A stretch of DNA of 25,761 nt, taken from positions 1 through 25,761 of the forward strand of contig JAEYNH010000025.1 in the NCBI GenBank assembly GCA_023412655.1, in the 5' to 3' direction. This document shows positions 20,960 through 25,761 of this stretch, in pieces. A program made the position numbers and the translations under genes. Under the pieces are notes generated by a model. The model was not told the DNA's origin and did no database searches. It worked only from the letters and a program-made list of their open reading frames with translations. The stretch's first letter is position 1, and the number at the start of each line of letters is the position of its first letter. Source of the stretch: Pseudomonadota bacterium. GTDB lineage: Bacteria > Pseudomonadota > Alphaproteobacteria > Caulobacterales > Caulobacteraceae.

Positions 20960-22090
20960 ATGTCCTTGCGGGACAATCCGCTTGGTGAACTGAAGGTCCC
21001 GCTCACCTGGACGGCGGGGATCGTCTTCCTCGTCGTTCTCATCGCCGCCGGCGCAGTCCTGCTGTCCGACCGGCGGGAGGCGTTCGAGACGGACGCCTAC
21101 GGCCGGACCCGCACGACCACGGACAAGGTTCTTGAGCCGGTCGGCGAGGCCCTGTCGGCGCCTGGCCGCTGGACCGGCTCGGGCGTGGAGTCCATCCGCG
21201 GCTACTTCTTCGCAGTTTCCGAGAACCGCCGGCTCAAGGCGGAGCTCAAGGAGATGCGACAATGGCGGGACGTCGCCATCGCCCTGCGCGATAACAACGA
21301 GCGCTACCGGGCGCTGCTTGGCCTCAAGACCGACCCGCCCATTCCCATGGTGGCGGCGCGGATCGTCACTGACAGCCGCGGCCCTTTCGCCAACTCGCGC
21401 CTTGCCAACGCCGGCAAGGAGGCGGGCGTGAAAATCGGCAACCCGGTGATGAGCGAGAACGGCCTCGTCGGCCGTATCGTCGGCGTGACCGAGGGCGCCA
21501 GCCGGGTGCTTCTGCTGACGGATGTCGCCTCTCGCACCCCGGTGATGATCGACCGCACCAACGCCCGGGCGATCCTGACGGGCGATGGCGGCCCCAACCC
21601 GCGGCTGGAGTATCTCCGGGGCCAGGAGCCCGTTCGCGACGGCGACCGGGTGCTCACCTCGGGTGACGGCGGCGTCTTCCCGCGCGGTTTGCCGGTGGGG
21701 CGCGCGGTGAAGGGCCTGGACGGCCGTTGGCGGGTGGTGCTCGCCTCGGACCGTGCGCCCGTGGATTACGTCCGCGTCCTGTTGTTCGAGGATTTCACCC
21801 AACTGGCCAACCGCGCCGAGCTGAACCGCACGCAGCCTCCGCCGGCGATGGTCGGGGCATCGCCCCTCCCGCAGGCGACGGGCGCAGGTCAGGCATCATC
21901 GCCGCCCGCGTCCCAGGCCGCCGCTCGCGCGCCGGCCGCGGGCTCAGGGTCGACCGCCACGGCCGGACGGCCGACCGTGGCGCCGCCTGCCAAGGCGGCG
22001 ACGCCTACGGCGAAGACCACGCCCCAGACGCGTGGGCCGGCGGACGTGCCGCCACCCGCCCCAGTCGCCCCGGCCGGAGCACCGCGATGA
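20960..22090 (+). CDS. mreC: Rod-shape determining protein MreC
   Basis: MreC is a bitopic periplasmic scaffold that activates PBP2-RodA. The 376-residue protein has a short cytoplasmic head, one membrane helix (about 17-36), a periplasmic coiled coil (about 85-120, ENRRLKAELKEMRQW) and the beta-barrel MreC domain (about 128-275, ANAGKEAGVKIGNPVM, GLVGRIVGV, LTSGDGGVFPRGLPVG). The last 90 residues are Pro/Ala/Thr-rich and look unstructured, longer than in E. coli MreC. The ATG at 20960 is chosen from homology; a G-rich run (TTGGGGGC) is upstream but spaced widely. Its TGA overlaps the mreD ATG as ATGA. Confidence 0.95.
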   Translation: MSLRDNPLGELKVPLTWTAGIVFLVVLIAAGAVLLSDRREAFETDAYGRTRTTTDKVLEPVGEALSAPGRWTGSGVESIRGYFFAVSENRRLKAELKEMRQWRDVAIALRDNNERYRALLGLKTDPPIPMVAARIVTDSRGPFANSRLANAGKEAGVKIGNPVMSENGLVGRIVGVTEGASRVLLLTDVASRTPVMIDRTNARAILTGDGGPNPRLEYLRGQEPVRDGDRVLTSGDGGVFPRGLPVGRAVKGLDGRWRVVLASDRAPVDYVRVLLFEDFTQLANRAELNRTQPPPAMVGASPLPQATGAGQASSPPASQAAARAPAAGSGSTATAGRPTVAPPAKAATPTAKTTPQTRGPADVPPPAPVAPAGAPR

Positions 22091-22599
22091 GCGGCGGCGC
22101 CCGGACCCTCGAGCCGTGGCGCTGGCTGGGCATTCCGATGCTGCAGGTGATCGCGGCCACCTTGCTCTTCGCCATGCCGTTCCGGGTCTGGGGGCTGGCG
22201 CTTCCCGAGCCGGTGTTCGCCCTGCCGGTGGTCTTCGCCTGGGCGGTGATCCGTCCTTCGGTGCTGGCGCCGATCTGCGTGGCTCTGCTGGGCTTCTTCC
22301 TCGACCTCCTGTCGGGCGGCCCCCTCGGCCTGTGGGCCGTCTGCTTGCTGATCGCCTACGGCGGCGCGCTCGCCGGACGCACGCTCATGGCGGGGCAAGG
22401 GCGCATGGCCATGTGGGGGTGGTATGGTGCGCTCACGGCCGTCGCCATGGGCGCGGGCTACCTGTTCATCATGCTGGACGTGCAGAGCATGCCGAGCCCG
22501 CTTTCGCTCTTCTGGCAATTCCTCGCCACAGTCGTGCTCTATCCCTTCGCGGATCGCCTGATCGAGCGGTTCGAGGACGCCGACGTGAGGTTCCGTTAG
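22087..22599 (+). CDS. mreD: Rod-shape determining protein MreD
   Basis: MreD is a small inner-membrane partner of MreC in the elongasome. The 170-residue protein has about five membrane helices, with the family stretch VFAWAVIRPSVLAPICVALLG-like followed by FFLDLLSGGPLGLWAV, where the Asp-Leu-Leu-Ser-Gly-Gly-Pro-Leu-Gly pattern is the best-conserved part of MreD. It starts at ATG 22087, overlapping the mreC stop by four bases, and ends four bases before the mrdA start, so translation is coupled along the operon. A longer in-frame stretch upstream runs through the mreC tail in another frame and is not coding. Confidence 0.93.
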   Translation: MSGGARTLEPWRWLGIPMLQVIAATLLFAMPFRVWGLALPEPVFALPVVFAWAVIRPSVLAPICVALLGFFLDLLSGGPLGLWAVCLLIAYGGALAGRTLMAGQGRMAMWGWYGALTAVAMGAGYLFIMLDVQSMPSPLSLFWQFLATVVLYPFADRLIERFEDADVRFR

Positions 22600-22603
22600 T
22601 CCC

Positions 22604-24610
22604 ATGGCCGAACCCGCAATCTTCTTCGCGGAGGTGAACGAGCGGCAGGGGGTGTTTCACCGCCGGTCGGTCCTGCTCGGCGGCTTGGCGGGGCTGGGTA
22701 TCTCGGCCTTGGGGGCGCGGTTGGCGTACCTCCAGTTGCTGGAGACGCAGCGTTACGAGAAGCTCGCCACCTCCAATCAGTTCAACTTCAAGCTGGTGCC
22801 CGCACCCCGCGGCCTGATCGTCGACCGCAACGGCGCGATCCTGGCGGCCAATCGTCCCAACTTCCGCCTGCTGGTAGCCCGCGACAAGGACATCGACACC
22901 GAGGCCACCCTGCAGACCCTGGCCCACTTCGTGCCGATCGACGACTCCCGCCATCGCCGGCTGATGCGCGAGATCAACAGCGCGCCGAAGCGCGCCCCGG
23001 TCTCGGTGATGGAGGATATGAGCTGGGAGCAGTTCTCGGCGATCAACGTCCGCGCGGCCGAACTGCCGAACGTCACCGCCGACATGGGGGAGGTCCGGGT
23101 CTATCCGCATGGCGGGGCCTTCGCGCACGTGATCGGCTATGTGGCGAAGGTGAACCGGGAGGACATCAAGCCCAGCGGGCCGAACGCCGATCCCATCATG
23201 TTCCACCCGGGCTTCCGGATCGGGAAGCAGGGCATCGAGAAGGCCCTCGACCTGGAGCTGCGCGGCCGTCCCGGCGCCAAGAAGGTCGAGGTGGACGCCA
23301 ATGGCCGCGAGGTACGCCACGATGAGGCGGGCGACATCGCCGCCATTCCGGGCAAGGAAGTCCAGCTCACCCTCGACGTCGACATTCAGAACCGCGCGCT
23401 CGAGGTGTTCGGCGGCGAGAGCGGCGGGGCGGTGATGATGGACTGCCGCACCGGCGATATCCTCTGCATGATGTCCGCGCCGAGCTTCGATGCGAACCGC
23501 TTCGTCCGCGGCCTGACTGGGCCGGAGTACCGGGCCTTGGCCAACTACGAGCGCAAGCCGCTGCTCGACAAGTGCCTGTCCGGGACCTACCCGCCGGGCT
23601 CGACCTTCAAGACCATGACCGCCTTGGCGGCCCTTGAGGCCGGCATCGATCCGGACCAGCGGGTGAGCTGCGGCGGCGGCATGTACTTCGGCGGCCGTTA
23701 TTTCCGCTGCCACAAGAAGGGCGGCCACGGTCCCCAGAACATGCGGGACGCCATCAAGAACTCCTGCGACGTGTATTTCTACTCCGTCGCCTCGCGGATC
23801 GGCCCCGACCGCATCGCCAAGGTTGCCCGCGAGTTTGGCTTCGGCCAGACGTTCGACATCGGCATTCCGGGCCAGAAGAAGGGCATCGTCCCCTCTACCG
23901 AATGGGTGCGAAAGAACCGCCCAAAGGATCCCAAGTGGCACCCCGGCGAGTCGCTCAGCTATGGCATCGGCCAGGGCATGCTCACCGCCAACTGCCTGCA
24001 GCTGGCGGTGATGACCGCACGCCTCGCCAATGGGCGAAAGGCGCTGAACCCGCGCCTGATCAGATCGATCGGCGGCAAGGAGTTGCCGAGCGGGGCCGCC
24101 GTTCCGGACCTGCCCTTCAGCCAGGAGCACCTGAACTACGTCCGCGAAGGGATGGCCGCTGTGACGGAAGCCGGCGGCACGGCGTTCGTGGCGAGCCAGC
24201 TGGGGCTCGGCGATATCCTTATGGCCGGCAAGACCGGCACGGCCCAGGTCTACAGCTACAAGGCGGGCGGACACCGCGGCAAGGGCGGCCCCTGGCGGCT
24301 GCGCGACCATGGCCTGTTCGTCGCTTTCGCCCCGCTGGACGCCCCCCGCTATGCCCTGGCTGTCATCGTCCAACACGGCATGGGCGGCTCCAGCGCCGCC
24401 GCGCCCCGGGCCCGCGAGATCATGCGGGTGGCCCTGCTGAAGGACCCGGAGCTGCGCGCCCGCATCGAGAAACCCATGCCGATGCCGCAGTTCGAGCCTG
24501 ACCTCGAGCTGGACACCGTCCCCGACGACCCGATCTTCGGCGAGCCGCCGAACACGCCCACGCCCGCTTCGGGCGTCCCGCTAACTCCGCCCACGCGAGG
24601 GCCTGCATGA
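22604..24610 (+). CDS. mrdA: Penicillin-binding protein 2 (elongation transpeptidase)
   Basis: PBP2 cross-links new peptidoglycan during elongation, working with RodA. The 668-residue class B PBP has a short cytoplasmic tail, a membrane anchor (about 22-40), the dimerisation/pedestal domain with APRGLIVDRNG (67-77), and a transpeptidase domain with SxxK at Ser333-Lys336 (YPPGSTFK), SxN-type motif Ser387-Cys-Asp (NSCDVYFY) and KTG at 543-545 (AGKTGTAQ). The SCD form is normal for PBP2. The C-terminal 45 residues are Pro-rich. The start ATG 22604 lies four bases after mreD, and the stop overlaps the rodA ATG (ATGA), so PBP2 and its glycosyltransferase partner are made together. Confidence 0.96.
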   Translation: MAEPAIFFAEVNERQGVFHRRSVLLGGLAGLGISALGARLAYLQLLETQRYEKLATSNQFNFKLVPAPRGLIVDRNGAILAANRPNFRLLVARDKDIDTEATLQTLAHFVPIDDSRHRRLMREINSAPKRAPVSVMEDMSWEQFSAINVRAAELPNVTADMGEVRVYPHGGAFAHVIGYVAKVNREDIKPSGPNADPIMFHPGFRIGKQGIEKALDLELRGRPGAKKVEVDANGREVRHDEAGDIAAIPGKEVQLTLDVDIQNRALEVFGGESGGAVMMDCRTGDILCMMSAPSFDANRFVRGLTGPEYRALANYERKPLLDKCLSGTYPPGSTFKTMTALAALEAGIDPDQRVSCGGGMYFGGRYFRCHKKGGHGPQNMRDAIKNSCDVYFYSVASRIGPDRIAKVAREFGFGQTFDIGIPGQKKGIVPSTEWVRKNRPKDPKWHPGESLSYGIGQGMLTANCLQLAVMTARLANGRKALNPRLIRSIGGKELPSGAAVPDLPFSQEHLNYVREGMAAVTEAGGTAFVASQLGLGDILMAGKTGTAQVYSYKAGGHRGKGGPWRLRDHGLFVAFAPLDAPRYALAVIVQHGMGGSSAAAPRAREIMRVALLKDPELRARIEKPMPMPQFEPDLELDTVPDDPIFGEPPNTPTPASGVPLTPPTRGPA

Positions 24611-25758
24611 CCGTTTCCGCCCTGACCCGGCCCGGCGAACGCGACCGGCTGATTGTCAAGCTGGCGGAAGTGGATTGGCTATTCGTCCTGGTCCTCAGCC
24701 TGATCGCCGGGGCCGGGGCCTTGATGCTGTTCTCCATCGCCGGGTCTTCCTGGGACCCGTGGGCCGCAAAGCATGTGACGCGCTTCGCCATCTGCCTGCT
24801 CATGATGATCGCGCTGGCGATGATCGACATCCGCGTGTGGTTCGCCATCGCCTATCCGGTCTATGTCGTGGGGCTGCTGCTGCTGGTGGCGGTGGAACTG
24901 GTGGGCGACACCCGGCTGGGCGCCCAGCGATGGCTGTCCGTCGGCGGCTTCAGCTTCCAGCCGTCCGAGATCATGAAGATCGGGATCGTGCTGGCTTTGG
25001 CGCGGTATTATCACGGGGCCTCGGCCCAGCGGGCGCGGCTCTCGTGGTGGCTGCTCGTCCCCGCCGGAATGATCGCCCTGCCGGTGCTGCTGGTGGCGCA
25101 CCAGCCCGACCTCGGCACCGCCATGCTGATCCTGATGACGGGTGCGGCGATTGTCGTGCTGGCCGGCCTTTCGTGGAAGATCATCGCCGCGGGCGTCGCG
25201 GCGTTCGTGGCGATCGTGCCGCCGTTCGTGATGTTCGTGATGCACGACTACCAGCGCCAGCGCGTGCTTACCTTCCTCAATCCGGAAAGCGACCCTTCTG
25301 GCTCCGGCTACCACATCCTGCAGTCGATCATCGCCCTGGGCTCGGGCGGTGTCCTGGGCAAGGGCTATGGCCTGGGCTCGCAGAGCCAGCTGAATTTCCT
25401 GCCTGAGAAACAGACCGACTTCATCTTCGCCACCCTGGCCGAGGAATTCGGCTTCGTGGGCTGCATCTCGGTCCTGACGCTTTATGCGTTGGTGATCTTC
25501 ATGGCTCTGCGGACGGCCTATATCAGCCATTCGCACTTCGCCCGCCTGGCTTCGGCAGGGGTTACAGCCACCTTCACCCTCTATGTGCTGATCAACGGCG
25601 CCATGGTGATGGGCCTGGCGCCGGTGGTGGGCGTTCCGATGCCGCTGCTCAGCTATGGCGGCACCGTCCTGCTCACGGTGATGATCGGCTTTGGGCTGGT
25701 GCAGTCGGCGCGGGTGCACCGCTACACCGAAGTGACGAAGGGCTCGGGCCTGCTCTAG
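24607..25758 (+). CDS. rodA: SEDS peptidoglycan glycosyltransferase RodA
   Basis: RodA polymerises lipid II into glycan strands in the elongasome. The 383-residue protein has about ten membrane helices and clear SEDS motifs: RWLSVGGFSFQPSEIMKIG (108-126), HQPDLGTAMLI (165-175), the extracellular loop NPESDPSGSGYH, where Asp229 aligns with the residue shown to be essential in RodA, LPEKQTDFIFATLAEEFG, and PVVGVPMPLLSYGGT near the end. It is the last gene of the mre operon within the window, and its stop lies three bases from the edge. Its ATG overlaps the mrdA stop by four bases. Confidence 0.96.
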   Translation: MTVSALTRPGERDRLIVKLAEVDWLFVLVLSLIAGAGALMLFSIAGSSWDPWAAKHVTRFAICLLMMIALAMIDIRVWFAIAYPVYVVGLLLLVAVELVGDTRLGAQRWLSVGGFSFQPSEIMKIGIVLALARYYHGASAQRARLSWWLLVPAGMIALPVLLVAHQPDLGTAMLILMTGAAIVVLAGLSWKIIAAGVAAFVAIVPPFVMFVMHDYQRQRVLTFLNPESDPSGSGYHILQSIIALGSGGVLGKGYGLGSQSQLNFLPEKQTDFIFATLAEEFGFVGCISVLTLYALVIFMALRTAYISHSHFARLASAGVTATFTLYVLINGAMVMGLAPVVGVPMPLLSYGGTVLLTVMIGFGLVQSARVHRYTEVTKGSGLL

Positions 25759-25761
25759 GCC

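Noticed and set aside
22469..24376. A 635-codon minus-strand open frame across mrdA.
   Set aside because: It is an antisense shadow of PBP2, whose motifs are complete on the plus strand.

Overview
The window is high-GC DNA, about two thirds G+C by eye, densely packed with chromosomal housekeeping and accessory genes. It has the look of an alphaproteobacterium of the Caulobacterales (Caulobacter/Phenylobacterium-like). The reasons are: leuA lying just upstream of an mreB-mreC-mreD-mrdA-rodA operon; a Coq4-family protein; DUF4169- and DUF2171-type small proteins; an RTX protein with an N-terminal domain I recall from Caulobacterales; a GTTC-N7-GTTC (alphaproteobacterial LexA) site in front of uvrD; and GGAAC-N16/17-CGTT (EcfG/sigma-T general stress) promoter-like sites. 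No tRNA, rRNA, insertion sequence, phage gene or CRISPR array was seen.

Layout. 1-2,478: the last codons of a gene, then a leftward group (unknown membrane-anchored protein, prmA, small alanine-rich membrane protein) and a rightward DUF7662-like membrane protein. 2,489-6,942: leftward uvrD/pcrA, divergent from a tight rsmC-like/rsuA-like pair (both 16S rRNA modification families), then a small membrane protein. 6,939-8,514: small RHH-domain protein, Coq4 protein, DUF4169 and DUF2171 proteins. 8,523-12,304: aspartate aminotransferase, a lipoprotein, an RTX protein and a TVP38/TMEM64-like membrane protein. 12,403-13,710: an MFS transporter. 13,711-14,140: a gene-poor leader region holding a 23-residue leucine-rich leader peptide for leuA. 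14,141-16,649: leuA and an EamA transporter. 16,666-19,614: kelch protein, a small periplasmic protein, modA and modB, with no modC. 19,863-25,758: the cell-elongation operon mreB, mreC, mreD, mrdA (PBP2), rodA, complete to the window edge.

The most interesting content is regulatory rather than a new gene system. (1) The leuA leader encodes four consecutive CTT leucine codons. It can form an 11-bp long-range helix that competes topologically with an 8-bp helix covering the leuA Shine-Dalgarno, so the geometry fits leader-peptide control of leuA translation, with low leucine switching it on. (2) Good matches to the EcfG general-stress consensus sit in the right place and orientation before three small envelope-protein genes, one of which would give a leaderless mRNA. 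A degenerate symmetric version lies between the divergent DUF4169 and DUF2171 genes. (3) A perfect LexA-type box lies before uvrD and also helps decide the start of the divergent methyltransferase gene. All of these come from reading the sequence and matching known consensus sites; none has been tested by search or experiment.
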